DNA of 64,000 nucleotides, taken from positions 634,921 through 698,920 of the forward strand of contig JAUHXU010000004.1 of assembly GCA_030426805.1 (NCBI GenBank). Reading direction: 5' to 3'. The notes beneath the pieces are model-generated. The model was not told the origin of the DNA. It did not search any database and saw only the letters and a program-made list of their open reading frames with translations. The position numbers were made by a program, and so were the translations under genes. Positions 52,970 to 64,000 of this stretch are shown one piece after another; the stretch's first letter is position 1, and the number at the start of each line of letters is the position of its first letter. This stretch comes from a bacterium. GTDB taxonomy: Bacteria > Planctomycetota > JAFGQW01.

Positions 52970-54100
52970 ATGCGTGGCGTGTCCATCGCGATCGGCGCCT
53001 TCGCGGTCCTGATCGCGGCGCTCGCGGCGGCCGGGTTCGGCGCCCACCTCGAGGGCGAACGCCGCTGGCACGCCGCGCTCGACCGCGTCGACGCGCTCGA
53101 GGCACGCCTCGAGGAACCACTCGCCCGCACCCCGCTCCTCGGCCCGGCGATCGACGGTGACGCGTGGCCGCACTACGACGCCGCACTCGCCGCCCTGCCC
53201 CCCGATGCGCACGAGCGATGGCACGCATGGCGTTGGAAGGACGCGCCCGATGCGACCCGGGTCGCGCTCATCGCCGACTGCCGCGACGCCCTCGCCGCGC
53301 TCGCCCGTGGCGCGCGGTCGAGCCGCGTCGCGTTCCAGGCAGAGTGCGTCGACGCGACGTCACTGCGCACCGCGCGAACCCTCGCGAACGTCGCCCTCGC
53401 CACCGACGACGTGATACCGCACGCGATCGCCGTGCTGCAGTACGGTGCGGACTTGGCGGCGAGTCCGTTCGTGATCGACGCGATGATCGGGCGCGCCCTG
53501 CTCGGCAACCTCGGCATCGGACTGGCCCGACGGCTCGCGCGGTGTGACGACGCGTCACTCGCGCGGCTCGCGGAGGCGCTCGAGCGCGTCGACCGATGGA
53601 CGACGGAACGGCCGGTACGGCTCGACGGCGAGGCGATCGCGTTCGCCCGGCTGGCCGGGACCGGTGAATACCGCGCGACGCTCCAGGACACGTGGCGCTT
53701 CGGGTTCTCGGCCGAGTGGATGGCCGCCGACCACGTCGACCGGCTCGCCGACACGGACGCCACGTTCGCGGTACTGGCGTCCTGCCCGTGGGTCGACGCC
53801 GGTCCGACGATCGACGCGCTCGGCCGCTCCTACGAGCAATCGGAGAATTGGCTCACGCGCTGCATGGCCGGCATCGTCCACATGGAGTGGACGCGGCGGC
53901 GAACCATCGCGCGGCTGCGGATGCTGCGCATCGCCGTCGACGTGCTGCGTGGCCTCGACGCCCCGCCCCTCGTCGATCCGTTCGGCGACCGGATCGCGTG
54001 CGACATCACCCCGGACGCGATCCGCCTGTCGATCGGGACCCCCCGATCGGACGGCTACCACCGGCTCATCGTGCCGTTCGCCTCCGCCGAGCAGTTCTGA
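52970..54100 (+). CDS. Membrane-anchored protein, tandem paralogue 2
   Basis: A 376-residue paralogue of the preceding gene, four bases downstream. The anchor is SIAIGAFAVLIAALAAAGFGA. Shared blocks are DGDAWPHYDAALAALPPDAHERW, RTARTLANVALATDD and EWMAADHVDRLADTDA in the same order and spacing. Overall identity looks around a third. No catalytic pattern was found. It converges on dnaE2 with seven bases between the stops. Confidence 0.8.
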   Translation: MRGVSIAIGAFAVLIAALAAAGFGAHLEGERRWHAALDRVDALEARLEEPLARTPLLGPAIDGDAWPHYDAALAALPPDAHERWHAWRWKDAPDATRVALIADCRDALAALARGARSSRVAFQAECVDATSLRTARTLANVALATDDVIPHAIAVLQYGADLAASPFVIDAMIGRALLGNLGIGLARRLARCDDASLARLAEALERVDRWTTERPVRLDGEAIAFARLAGTGEYRATLQDTWRFGFSAEWMAADHVDRLADTDATFAVLASCPWVDAGPTIDALGRSYEQSENWLTRCMAGIVHMEWTRRRTIARLRMLRIAVDVLRGLDAPPLVDPFGDRIACDITPDAIRLSIGTPRSDGYHRLIVPFASAEQF

Positions 54101-54107
54101 ACGTCGC

Positions 54108-57269
<3,162 letters not shown>

Positions 57270-57284
57270 CGGGGCATCCCCCGA

Positions 57285-57313
57285 ATCCTAACAAATCCCG
57301 AACACGACGGCAA
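57285..57313 (-). promoter_or_regulatory. Promoter of dnaE2
   Basis: TTGCCG (57313-57308) and TAGGAT (57290-57285) on the minus strand are 17 bases apart. The predicted leader is under ten bases and has a GGGGG run. Confidence 0.6.
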
Positions 57314-57344
57314 GGTGCATCGCAACACGCTGCCGCACCACGCG

Positions 57345-57373
57345 TTCTACACCACGGACCGATCTGCTACACT
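57345..57373 (+). promoter_or_regulatory. Weak promoter of the 57500 gene
   Basis: TTCTAC (57345-57350) and TACACT (57368-57373) have a 17-base spacer. The -35 match is poor; the -10 is fair. It stands back to back with the dnaE2 promoter. Confidence 0.35.
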
Positions 57374-57499
57374 GAGATGTCAGATTGAGGTGATGGCCTG
57401 CAGCCGGGACAACTGCATGCCCCGTTCGGGCCCACGGTTCGAACGCCAGCCGGCCGCCCATCGCCACCGTCGGAACCCATGAGGTCGAGAGGGAGCATC

Positions 57500-58498
57500 A
57501 TGAAGATTCGAGGAATCGCCGCCGCCGCGGCGCTCGCAGCCGCGACGACATTCGCGCCCGCCCAAGCCGTGTCCACGGTCTACGTCCCCGACGCGACGAC
57601 GACGTCCGGTGCGGCCGACACGGTCCTGTTCAACGCCGCCAACGGCAAGGTCGCGTTCAACCTGATTCGCGGCGAGGTCGGACCGGACTCGGTCGTGAAG
57701 AAGATCGTCGACCTCGCGTTCGTGCCGGCCGCGTCCGGCACCTTCTCCGCGACGAGGCTGCAGATCCGGATGGGGCGCGGCTTCCTGCTGACGCTCGACC
57801 AGTGCTTCGCGCTCAACGTTCCGTGCCCGACGATCGTATACGACGGCCCGTTCACGTGGAACGCGGTCAAGGATCAGTGGACGTCGCTCGGCCTGCAGAA
57901 CCCGTATGTGACCGACGGCCAGTCGAACGTCTACATCGAGATCCGCTGGCAAGGCGGCACCGGCAGCGTTCCGGTGCGCGTCGAAAGCCAGCCGACGATC
58001 ATCGGTTCGCGGATCTACGACGTCACGAGCACGAGCCCGTGGAGCGTGCTCTGCGGCACGAAACTCGCCGAGGGCATCGTCCCGCGCACGCGCCTGTCGA
58101 TCAACAACCAGAACACGTTCGTCGGCGTCGACCACAACCACGTCGGCATGGCGACCAACATGCGGATCATGCACTGCCCGAAGTTCACCCGCTACCAGGT
58201 CGTCGCGTCGTTCACGCAGAACAACTTGTTCGACCTCGGCGTCGGCAAGCTGCGCTTGGACTTCGACCCCCTGTTCTACCTGTCGGTGTTCACGACGACG
58301 CCGATGTTCAGTGGATACGCCGGGTTGACCGACGATCTCGGCCAGACGTCGGCGCCCACGTGGTTCGTCCCGAACATCCCGGCGCTCGCCGGGCTGTGCG
58401 TCGTCCACGGCGCGGTGCTGATGAACTCGAGCGGCACGCAGGTGACCGCGGTGATGAACACGATGGCGTCCGACATCAAGCCCGGCAACGTGCCGTAG
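57500..58498 (+). CDS. Exported beta-rich protein of unknown function
   Basis: A 332-residue protein from ATG 57500 with GGGAG seven bases upstream and signal peptide MKIRGIAAAAALAAATTFAPAQA. The mature part is Ser/Thr/Asn-rich with many short strands (TRLQIRMGRGFLLTLDQCF, VYIEIRWQGGTGSVPVRVE) and a hydrophobic end (FVPNIPALAGLCVVHGAVLM). This style is common in planctomycete secreted proteins. It has no role obvious in DNA repair, yet stands between imuB and dnaE2, pointing the other way. A strong terminator follows. Confidence 0.85.
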   Translation: MKIRGIAAAAALAAATTFAPAQAVSTVYVPDATTTSGAADTVLFNAANGKVAFNLIRGEVGPDSVVKKIVDLAFVPAASGTFSATRLQIRMGRGFLLTLDQCFALNVPCPTIVYDGPFTWNAVKDQWTSLGLQNPYVTDGQSNVYIEIRWQGGTGSVPVRVESQPTIIGSRIYDVTSTSPWSVLCGTKLAEGIVPRTRLSINNQNTFVGVDHNHVGMATNMRIMHCPKFTRYQVVASFTQNNLFDLGVGKLRLDFDPLFYLSVFTTTPMFSGYAGLTDDLGQTSAPTWFVPNIPALAGLCVVHGAVLMNSSGTQVTAVMNTMASDIKPGNVP

Positions 58499-58527
58499 GC
58501 GAACCCGCCGACCACGAGCCGATCGAA

Positions 58528-58558
58528 CGGGGCCGCACACGCAAGTGCGGCCCCGTTT
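58528..58558 (+). terminator. Terminator of the exported-protein gene
   Basis: An 11-bp perfect stem, CGGGGCCGCAC with GTGCGGCCCCG, has a 6-base loop and is followed by TTT, 29 bases after the stop. It also separates this transcript from the convergent imuB. Confidence 0.75.
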
Positions 58559-58667
58559 GCATGTCGGCCGCAGCGACGTTGGCACACTCGACCGAGGTGG
58601 AGTGGATCCGAACGCGCCGCTCGGCATCGCCCAGATCAGCGCGCCGACCGTGATCGTGCTGTAGCAG

Positions 58668-60215
58668 TCACTCGAGCCGGCCGTGGACGAACCAGCGACG
58701 GCGGAATCGGTCGAAGTAGACCCACAGCACGTCGCCGGCTTCGGTCTCGGCGAAGTGATACTCGCGCTGCACCCGCCGACGCCACCAACCGCCGCTGACG
58801 ACGTACGGTCCGGAGACGCGGACGACCGGCCCCTCGGTCAGGTTGCGCAGCATCCAGCCGTCGGGTTCGTGCCGCGGCCGCGCCGGCAGCGCGATCGGGC
58901 GCGGGTAGATCCGGCGCACGAGCGCACCGGTCGGCGCACACGGCGGCGGCTCGGCTGCACCGAGCCGCTCGAGCCGCTCCCAGACGAATCGCGCCTCCGG
59001 CAGGTGCCCCTCGCGCAACCGCCCCCGTACGACCGCGTCGTCACCGAGCGTGGCGCGCACGCGAGCGAGCGCACGGTTCGCGGCCGCGAGGTCACGCGGC
59101 GGGCGCTCCGCGAACAGTTCGAGTTGTTCGGCCGGCGCGCGCACCCCCTCTCCGGCGATCGCGATCGCCACGACACCCGCGACGAGACCACCCGCGCGCT
59201 GGACCGACTCGAGTCGCAGTCGGATCAACTCGAGGAGCTGACGCATGTCGAGTGTCGGCGCTGCCGGCGCGATCCGCTCGACACGACGTCCACCGCCGTC
59301 GAAGCCGGCGACGATCGCGAGTTCGGTGATCGCCTCGCCGCGCGTCGCGAACGCAGTGACCAACGCCGCGAGTAACCGCTCGACAATGACGAGCAGCCGA
59401 CCGGAGTCGCGCTCGGCGTAGTCCAGGTCGAGCGACTGGCGCATCGGCGACTCGGGCGCCGCCGGATGCAACGGGCTCAACGCCCCGCGCGCGAGCCGAT
59501 GCAGCGCCGCGGCGTCGGTGCCGAAGCGCGTCGCGATGTCCTCCGGCGGCAGTGCGGCAAAGTCGCCGACCGTACGCACCGCGAGCTTGTCGAGCACGTC
59601 GAACACCTTCGGTGCGATCGCGAGGCGGTCGAGCGGCACCGCCCGCGCCGCCGCACTCTCCGCCGCGAACGCATCGAACACGATCGGATCGACGCGCTGC
59701 TCGCCGCCACTTCCGCCGACGCCACTTCCGCCGACGCCACTTCCGCCTCGGGCGACCGCGTACGTTCCGAACTTCGAGAACCCGACGACGATCGCCCCGC
59801 ACCAACCACGCCCGACGACGACGTCCTCGAGCACGCCGCGCGCCCACGCCTCGAACGACGGCACGAGCCGATCGAGCCCGGTCGCGTCGAGCCAGAATAC
59901 ACCGGGCTCGTCCGCCGACGGTTCGACGAACGGCGTGTGGCGACGCAACGCGACGACCGCTCCGTCGACCGCCCGACGGATCTCCGCATCGTCGACGGTC
60001 CCCGCGCGCAGGTCGCGATCGAGCGACAACGCCGCGGCGTAGCGCATGCCGGCGCGAATGCCGTGAACCCGCGCGCGCTCATTGCGCCACAGCACTTTGC
60101 CGCTCGGGCGATCTCGATCGACGACGACGACCGCATGCGCGCGCCACGACGGCTCCCGCCCGAGCAGCAACTGCAGCGGGAACGCCGGCAGGTCAACACA
60201 GGCCAGGCGGGACAC
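58668..60215 (-). CDS. imuB: ImuB, inactive Y-family polymerase-like mutasome subunit
   Basis: ImuB is a catalytically dead Y-family relative that bridges the beta clamp, ImuA and DnaE2. The 515-residue protein starts at GTG 60215 with the family N-terminus SRLACVDLPAFPLQLLLG, overlapping the imuA stop by 23 bases. It continues through GVFWLDATGLDRL (palm-like), VRTVGDFAALPPEDIATRFG (helix-hairpin-helix) and C-terminal REYHFAETEAGDVLWVYFDR. The polymerase acidic triad is not kept. Residues near 168-182 are a GGSGV repeat from a 15-base minisatellite. Confidence 0.92.
   Translation of the reverse strand: MSRLACVDLPAFPLQLLLGREPSWRAHAVVVVDRDRPSGKVLWRNERARVHGIRAGMRYAAALSLDRDLRAGTVDDAEIRRAVDGAVVALRRHTPFVEPSADEPGVFWLDATGLDRLVPSFEAWARGVLEDVVVGRGWCGAIVVGFSKFGTYAVARGGSGVGGSGVGGSGGEQRVDPIVFDAFAAESAAARAVPLDRLAIAPKVFDVLDKLAVRTVGDFAALPPEDIATRFGTDAAALHRLARGALSPLHPAAPESPMRQSLDLDYAERDSGRLLVIVERLLAALVTAFATRGEAITELAIVAGFDGGGRRVERIAPAAPTLDMRQLLELIRLRLESVQRAGGLVAGVVAIAIAGEGVRAPAEQLELFAERPPRDLAAANRALARVRATLGDDAVVRGRLREGHLPEARFVWERLERLGAAEPPPCAPTGALVRRIYPRPIALPARPRHEPDGWMLRNLTEGPVVRVSGPYVVSGGWWRRRVQREYHFAETEAGDVLWVYFDRFRRRWFVHGRLE
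59706..59750 (-). repeat. 15-bp in-frame minisatellite inside imuB
   Basis: Three 15-base units (plus-strand form GCCACTTCCGCCGAC, the last differing at the end) encode GGSGV-type repeats in a loop of the finger/palm region. The reading frame is kept. Confidence 0.9.
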
Positions 60216-60915
60216 GATACACGCTCCGCTGACGCCATCCTCCCCCGCGGCGTTTGTCCTTGCGCGCATGGATCTCGCACGCCACTTCGTCGCTCGTGCA
60301 CTCGTCCGCATCGCGTGAGCGCTCGACGTCGCGCGACGCCTCGACCCGCAGCGAGATCAACGGCCCGAGCGACGCCGATCGCCCGGTCGGCGCGGTCACA
60401 CAAACGATCGCCGCACAATGCCGCTTCGCGAGCCCGGACAGCCGCGACTGCACGGCGGTCGGCAGGCGAACCGGCTCCGAGCGCCCGCGCGACGGGTCGG
60501 CGAGATCCATCACGACGAGCCCGAATCCCCCCGAGCGCACGAGCGGGTCGGCGACGCGCGGTGCGACGTCGGCATCGCGATCGACACCGGGAATCCGCAC
60601 GACGGCGAGCGCCGCGAGGTCGACGCCTGCAGCCGCGACGTCGGGCGGGTAGAACGCGCTCGCGGTGTTCGCGATCCACGCGACCGGCTCGCCGCGCGAC
60701 TGCGCCTCGCGCACGAGCCCGAACACGACCGCGAGCGCGGCACTCGCCCGCCCGCCGGTCACCTCGACCAGCCGGCCGAGCAGCGCGTTCAACCGCCACT
60801 GCGCCGGCACGTCGACCGGCGTGTCGACCGGCGTGTCGACCGGCCGCAATCCCCAGCGCACGCCCCGCGCGGCCGCGTCCTCGCGCAGCCGATCACGCAG
60901 TGCTCCGCTCATCAT
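60193..60915 (-). CDS. imuA: ImuA, RecA-like mutasome protein
   Basis: ImuA is a RecA-related partner needed for ImuB-DnaE2 mutagenesis. The 240-residue product has the family order GRLVEVTGGRASAALAVVFGL (degenerate Walker A), AWIANTASAFYPPDVAAAGVDL, GLVVMDLADP and the end KDKRRGGGWRQRSVYRVPPG. ATG 60915 is chosen as the most likely start, with GGGGGA upstream; ATG 60912 and TTG 60921 are alternatives. It starts 45 bases after the lexA stop and is coupled to imuB. A PVDT-type tandem repeat lies near residues 24-36. Confidence 0.9.
   Translation of the reverse strand: MMSGALRDRLREDAAARGVRWGLRPVDTPVDTPVDVPAQWRLNALLGRLVEVTGGRASAALAVVFGLVREAQSRGEPVAWIANTASAFYPPDVAAAGVDLAALAVVRIPGVDRDADVAPRVADPLVRSGGFGLVVMDLADPSRGRSEPVRLPTAVQSRLSGLAKRHCAAIVCVTAPTGRSASLGPLISLRVEASRDVERSRDADECTSDEVACEIHARKDKRRGGGWRQRSVYRVPPGLC
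60809..60844 (-). repeat. 12-bp in-frame minisatellite inside imuA
   Basis: Three 12-base units (plus-strand GTGTCGACCGGC, the first with one change) encode PVDV, PVDT and PVDT near the N-terminus. The frame is kept. Confidence 0.85.
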
Positions 60916-60960
60916 TCGCAACGGTCCCCCTGTTTGCGTTCCCCGCCCGCCTGTTTCGCG

Positions 60961-61587
60961 TCATCCGATCGAGCGGCGAACCTCGATCACCTTGCCGAGA
61001 ACCGTCACCCGTCGATCACGACCCGCGACGATCGGCGCGAACGCCGGATTCGCCGCGTGCAATTCGACGCGCCGGCCGACCCGACGGAGCCGCTTCACGG
61101 TCGCCTCCGGTTCCGCATCCCCGGCACCGGCGACGACCGCGACGACGATGTCGCCGTTCGCCGCGGTCGCCTGGCGCCGTACGATCACGACGTCGTCGGG
61201 CAGAATCGCGGCATCGCGCATGCTCTCGCCACGCACGCGCAGCGCGAACAGCGCGTCACGCGCGGCGTGTTGAACCGGCACGTAGTCTTCGATCTCGTCG
61301 ACCGCGAGCGTCGGCCGACCGGCCTCGATGCGCCCGAGCACCGGCACCAGCACGGTCGGGTGCGACCGATCACGCGCAGGCAGCCGATATCCGCGCGCCC
61401 GCCCGGCGCTCTTCGCGAGTCGCCCCTCGGCGACGAGCGCCTCGAGGTGCGCCCGCGCGGTCTGCACCGCGCGAAAGCCGAACGCATCGCGCACTTCGCG
61501 CACCGTCGGTGGCTCCCCGGCGAGCAACCGTCCGGTCACGTAGTCGAGGATCCGCTCGCGCGTCTGCCCGGCCGGGGTCCGTCCCAC
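60961..61587 (-). CDS. lexA: LexA repressor
   Basis: LexA represses SOS genes and cleaves itself when RecA is activated. The 208-residue product has an N-terminal winged helix (PPTVREVRDAFGFRAVQTARAHLEAL), the cleavage site Ala89-Gly90 in LGRIEAGRP, catalytic Ser122 in RGESM and Lys165 in ATVKRL. All catalytic elements are present. The GTG start at 61587 has AAAGGAG five bases upstream. It is first in a likely lexA-imuA-imuB transcript. The DNA-recognition helix differs from E. coli, so a different operator is expected. Confidence 0.95.
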   Translation of the reverse strand: MGRTPAGQTRERILDYVTGRLLAGEPPTVREVRDAFGFRAVQTARAHLEALVAEGRLAKSAGRARGYRLPARDRSHPTVLVPVLGRIEAGRPTLAVDEIEDYVPVQHAARDALFALRVRGESMRDAAILPDDVVIVRRQATAANGDIVVAVVAGAGDAEPEATVKRLRRVGRRVELHAANPAFAPIVAGRDRRVTVLGKVIEVRRSIG

Positions 61588-61607
61588 GGGAGCTCCTTTC
61601 CGCCCGA

Positions 61608-61636
61608 AGCATACATTTGTCTGCTACGGAGGACAA
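61608..61636 (-). promoter_or_regulatory. lexA promoter with candidate LexA operator
   Basis: TTGTCC (61636-61631) and TATGCT (61613-61608) on the minus strand are 17 bases apart, with a leader of about 14 bases. The palindrome AGCATACATTTGTCTGCT (61608-61625) covers the -10. Its arms AGCATACA and TGTCTGCT match at seven of eight positions. Confidence 0.65.
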
Positions 61637-61685
61637 CCCGCAATCCAGGCCTTCGCGAGAAGACCCGGAGACGAGATCGGGAGCC

Positions 61686-63413
61686 TTACGGCGTGAGGCC
61701 GACGCGCCACATGTTCGACGTGTGGTCGAGGCGCACGACCATGAAGTAGGCGAACCGCAGGTTGATGCCGGCGTTGCCCTGCCCGGCGAGCATGCCGGGC
61801 CACGCGTTGAAGCTCGCGGTGCCGCGGCCGTTGGCGTCGAGCACGCGCAGGCTGTTCTGCAACACCGAGCTGTTGGCGATCTTGAACGACAGGAACAACA
61901 CGTCGCTCGGGTTCAGCGGCAAGTGCATCGACCCGAAGTTGAGCCCGGGCAGGTAGCCGTTGACCGTGCAGAGCAGTTGATACGTGCGGCCCGCGTGCTG
62001 CGCACCGGCGTCGATCTGGAACGTCACCTGGCCGCCCTGCGACACCGACAGCGACGACGCCGAGCCCGTCAGCGTCTCCTCGACGAAGACGTAGATGCGG
62101 CCCTGCGACTGGAAGATCGGCGGGTTGGCCGGTGGGTTGGCCATCCACTGATACGCCCCGACGCAGACGTCGCCGCGCCCGTCGTCGTTGACGTCGTTCA
62201 GCCCGCACATCGCGAAGCCGAAGTAGCTGAACCGCGACTCGCCGGCATACTGGCGGCGAAGCGTCCCGGTACGCCCCGAGTAGAGATAAGCAGCCCCGAG
62301 GTTGCCGTTGGATGCGGCGTGGTTGAACGCGCCGACGCACAGGTCGCCACGGCCGTCGCCATCGGTGTCCGGCACGCCGGCCGCGAAACGACCGAAGTGG
62401 TCGCCGGCGACCTGGCCGTCGATCGTGTAGAGCTGCGTGCCGAAGCGTCCGGAGTAGACGTAGCCGCGGCCGATTCCGACCGCGGCACCGAGATCGAAGT
62501 CGGGCGCGCCGACGAACAGGTCGTCGTAGCCGTCGCCGTCGACGTCGTCCAAGCGCGTCGTGTTCCAGCCGAACTGATCGTTCGCGAACTGGCCGGTGCG
62601 GGTCCACAGCGTCGAGCCGGTCGCGCCGGAGATCGCGAAGATCTCGCCCTCGGCGTTCGTGCCGCCGTCGCGCGCGGCGATCACGTAGTCGCCGCGGCTG
62701 TCGCCGTCGATGTCGGCGAGCCCGGCCACCGCGGCGCCGAGCCGTGCGAACTGTGCGACGCCGCCGTGCGACCGAATCAGCGTGCCGTCCTTGCCGGAGT
62801 AGACGTAGACACGGCCCGCGAGATACGCCGACGCATCGTTGTTCCACGCGCCGACCAACACGTCGTCGACGCCGTCGCCGTTCAGGTCGGGCACGTCGCT
62901 GAGCGCGTAGCCGAACTCGTCCGACGACGCCTGCCCCTCGGCGGTCCACTGGATCGACCCGTCGGCACCGCTGAGCAGATACACCTTGCCGTTGTCGGTC
63001 CGCCCGGTCGAATCGAACCGGTAGGCCGACACGATCACGTCGCCACGCCCGTCGCCGGTCACGTCGCGAATCCCCCAGCAGTTGTGGCCGAGAAGTCCGT
63101 CGGCGCGCTCGCCGTCCACGGTCCACAACAGCTTGCCGGTCGCACCGCTGAAGAGCTGTACGCGCCCGCTGTCCTTGCCGTTGACGCCGTCGAAGCGGTG
63201 GCTTCCGGCGACGATTTCGTCGGCGCCGTCGCCGTCCGCATCGGGAACGCGCGCCACATACGCGCCGAACTTCGCGTCGGCCGAGGCGCCGGTCAGTCGG
63301 TAAAACGGTGTGTTGCCCTGCGACGCCGCGTCGCTCGCAACTATCCCCAAGATCGTCAGGACGGCTGCGACCGCGCTGCACGCGCGACGCCCGTCAATAC
63401 GGCTTTCGTTCAT
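61686..63413 (-). CDS. Secreted seven-bladed FG-GAP (integrin-alpha-like) protein
   Basis: A 575-residue protein with signal peptide (RACSAVAAVLTILGIVASDAAS) and seven FG-GAP repeats. Each has a calcium-loop-like DxDGDGxxD, for example PDADGDGADEIV, TGDGRGDVIV, LNGDGVDDVLV, VDGDGYDDLFV and NDDGRGDVCV, forming a beta-propeller. The C-terminal 130 residues are a separate beta domain (LSVSQGGQVTFQID...). ATG 63413 has GGAGAGG seven bases upstream and a good promoter 66 bases further. Such proteins are abundant in planctomycetes and are thought to be surface or adhesion proteins. It lies upstream of lexA in the same direction but has no visible terminator. Confidence 0.9.
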   Translation of the reverse strand: MNESRIDGRRACSAVAAVLTILGIVASDAASQGNTPFYRLTGASADAKFGAYVARVPDADGDGADEIVAGSHRFDGVNGKDSGRVQLFSGATGKLLWTVDGERADGLLGHNCWGIRDVTGDGRGDVIVSAYRFDSTGRTDNGKVYLLSGADGSIQWTAEGQASSDEFGYALSDVPDLNGDGVDDVLVGAWNNDASAYLAGRVYVYSGKDGTLIRSHGGVAQFARLGAAVAGLADIDGDSRGDYVIAARDGGTNAEGEIFAISGATGSTLWTRTGQFANDQFGWNTTRLDDVDGDGYDDLFVGAPDFDLGAAVGIGRGYVYSGRFGTQLYTIDGQVAGDHFGRFAAGVPDTDGDGRGDLCVGAFNHAASNGNLGAAYLYSGRTGTLRRQYAGESRFSYFGFAMCGLNDVNDDGRGDVCVGAYQWMANPPANPPIFQSQGRIYVFVEETLTGSASSLSVSQGGQVTFQIDAGAQHAGRTYQLLCTVNGYLPGLNFGSMHLPLNPSDVLFLSFKIANSSVLQNSLRVLDANGRGTASFNAWPGMLAGQGNAGINLRFAYFMVVRLDHTSNMWRVGLTP

Positions 63414-63478
63414 CGGTCGTCCTCTCCCCGGCAACCGACGCCGCCGTGCATGGCGAGCGCCGGCAACCGCAACTCCTG

Positions 63479-63507
63479 ATGGTACGGGAACGTAGGACGA
63501 TCGACAA
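63479..63507 (-). promoter_or_regulatory. Promoter of the FG-GAP gene
   Basis: TTGTCG (63507-63502) and TACCAT (63484-63479) on the minus strand are 17 bases apart. Confidence 0.5.
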
Positions 63508-63677
63508 ACGGAAAGCGTTGCATGGAGAAGAGGTTTCGCTGTCGCGAGGTGAGATGCGCGGGGTTGCCGGGCGGTTGACTGATGGCGTCCAGATGCGCGG
63601 GTAATGTCGGACGTCTCTACTGCCGCGTGTTGCTGTCACCCCCGGGATCGCTTCGCGATCCGCCCCCTGAAGGGGCC
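63508..63677. other. Spacer with two adjacent hairpins
   Basis: No gene was seen. Two small perfect hairpins stand side by side just before the tandem repeat: GGATCGC-TTC-GCGATCC (63645-63661) and GCCCC-CTGAA-GGGGC (63662-63676). They may bound the repeat element or fold in RNA. Confidence 0.5.
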
Positions 63678-64000
63678 TGGCGTCGCTTCAGGCGGCCCGA
63701 GCGCTCCACGGGTGGGAACGTGGTTTCGACGGGGATACGGGTCGCGCGGGACCGACGCTCGACCGGGGGTGGCGTCAGCGGAGAAACCGCGAGACACGCT
63801 CCGCAGCCGATGGTGACTGCTGGCCCGGCACGCCACGCACCGTGCGCCGCGAACGCTTCATGGCGTCGCTTCAGGCGGCCCGTGCGCTCCACGGGTGGGA
63901 ACGTGGTTTCGACGGGGATACGGGTCGCGCGGGACCGACGCTCGACCGGGGGTGGCGTCAGCGGAGAAACCGCGAGACACGCTCCGCAGCCGATGGTGAC
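63678..64000. repeat. Tandem repeat, 140-bp copies with a 183-bp period
   Basis: Copy 1 (63678-63817) and copy 2 (63861-64000) are identical at 139 of 140 positions; the one change is A at 63700 against T at 63883. A 43-base unrelated stretch separates them. Copy 2 ends at the window edge, so the array probably continues. Open frames through it are arginine-rich and not protein-like. The word CCGCGAGACACGCTCCGC resembles part of the inverted repeat at 2395-2560. Confidence 0.85.

Noticed and set aside
57363..57370. TCTGCTAC shared by lexA and dnaE2 upstream regions as a full LexA box
   Set aside because: Only one half-site matches at dnaE2; the chance of an 8-base match between two short regions is not small.
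59466..63479. 1337-codon open frame on the plus strand
   Set aside because: Runs antisense across imuB, imuA, lexA and the FG-GAP gene; no signal, no domain, all features of GC-driven shadowing.
63678..64000. Integron attC-like or CRISPR array reading of the tandem repeats
   Set aside because: Units are 140 bases with long identity, lack the GTTRRRY/RYYYAAC core of attC sites, and are far longer than CRISPR repeats.

Overview
This is GC-rich, gene-dense bacterial chromosome with short spacers and many 4-base ATGA/GTGA start-stop overlaps. The mix of a very large Ig-like/glycine-rich secreted protein, a seven-bladed FG-GAP protein, several HEAT-repeat proteins, a sulfatase-superfamily enzyme, a Tat-exported GH109 glycosidase, a GldA/F/G-type transporter and an ImuA-ImuB-DnaE2 mutasome suggests a planctomycete or a close relative. 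This placement rests on gene content alone, with no rRNA in the window. Recurrent TTGnnn-N16/17-TAnnnT promoters fit the RpoD-type sigma factor encoded here. No phage, transposase, CRISPR array or rRNA was seen.

Layout. 1-3.3 kb: 3' end of a secreted protein gene, a good terminator, then about 0.9 kb of non-coding DNA with two long imperfect inverted repeats. 3.3-10 kb: a small membrane-anchored protein, a membrane spermidine-synthase-like protein, a metallophosphoesterase, a coiled-coil exported protein and a HEAT+VWA protein. 9.9-17.7 kb: surface-polysaccharide genes, namely a WecA/MraY-like transferase coupled to a GT4 enzyme, a HEAT protein, and an NtrC-type response regulator coupled to two more GT4 enzymes. 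17.7-25.4 kb: lipoprotein, thiL, a receiver protein lacking its phospho-Asp, RpoD-type sigma factor, and a HEAT / TolC-like / pilin-like operon. 25.8-32 kb: membrane protein, recA, exported protein, and an ECF sigma with its anti-sigma partner. 31.9-36.9 kb: an ABC-ATPase/permease/GldG/DUF4340 operon and lemA. 37-39.2 kb: a 34-residue basic protein missed by length cut-offs, an RluA-type pseudouridine synthase, tRNA-Leu(CAG), smpB and ssrA. 39.2-44.1 kb: an apparent four-gene operon of GH109, C39-like peptidase, RLAN/RimK-type ATP-grasp ligase and GCS2 ligase, the best candidate for a little-described pathway. 44.1-54.1 kb: AlgH/YqgE, a second spermidine-synthase-like membrane protein with TPRs, an M48 protease, a sulfatase-like enzyme, a CBS protein and a pair of tandem paralogues. 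54.1-61.6 kb: the SOS mutagenesis set lexA-imuA-imuB and dnaE2, split by a divergent gene for an exported protein. 61.7-64 kb: the FG-GAP protein gene and the start of a 183-bp-period tandem repeat that runs off the window.

Functional links. LexA presumably represses itself through a palindrome on its own -10 box and may control imuA-imuB, dnaE2 and recA. SmpB and ssrA form the trans-translation pair beside a tRNA. The sigma-54 regulator probably shares a transcript with two glycosyltransferases. The two amide-bond ligases and the peptidase probably make or process a gamma-glutamyl or similar peptide-like product.
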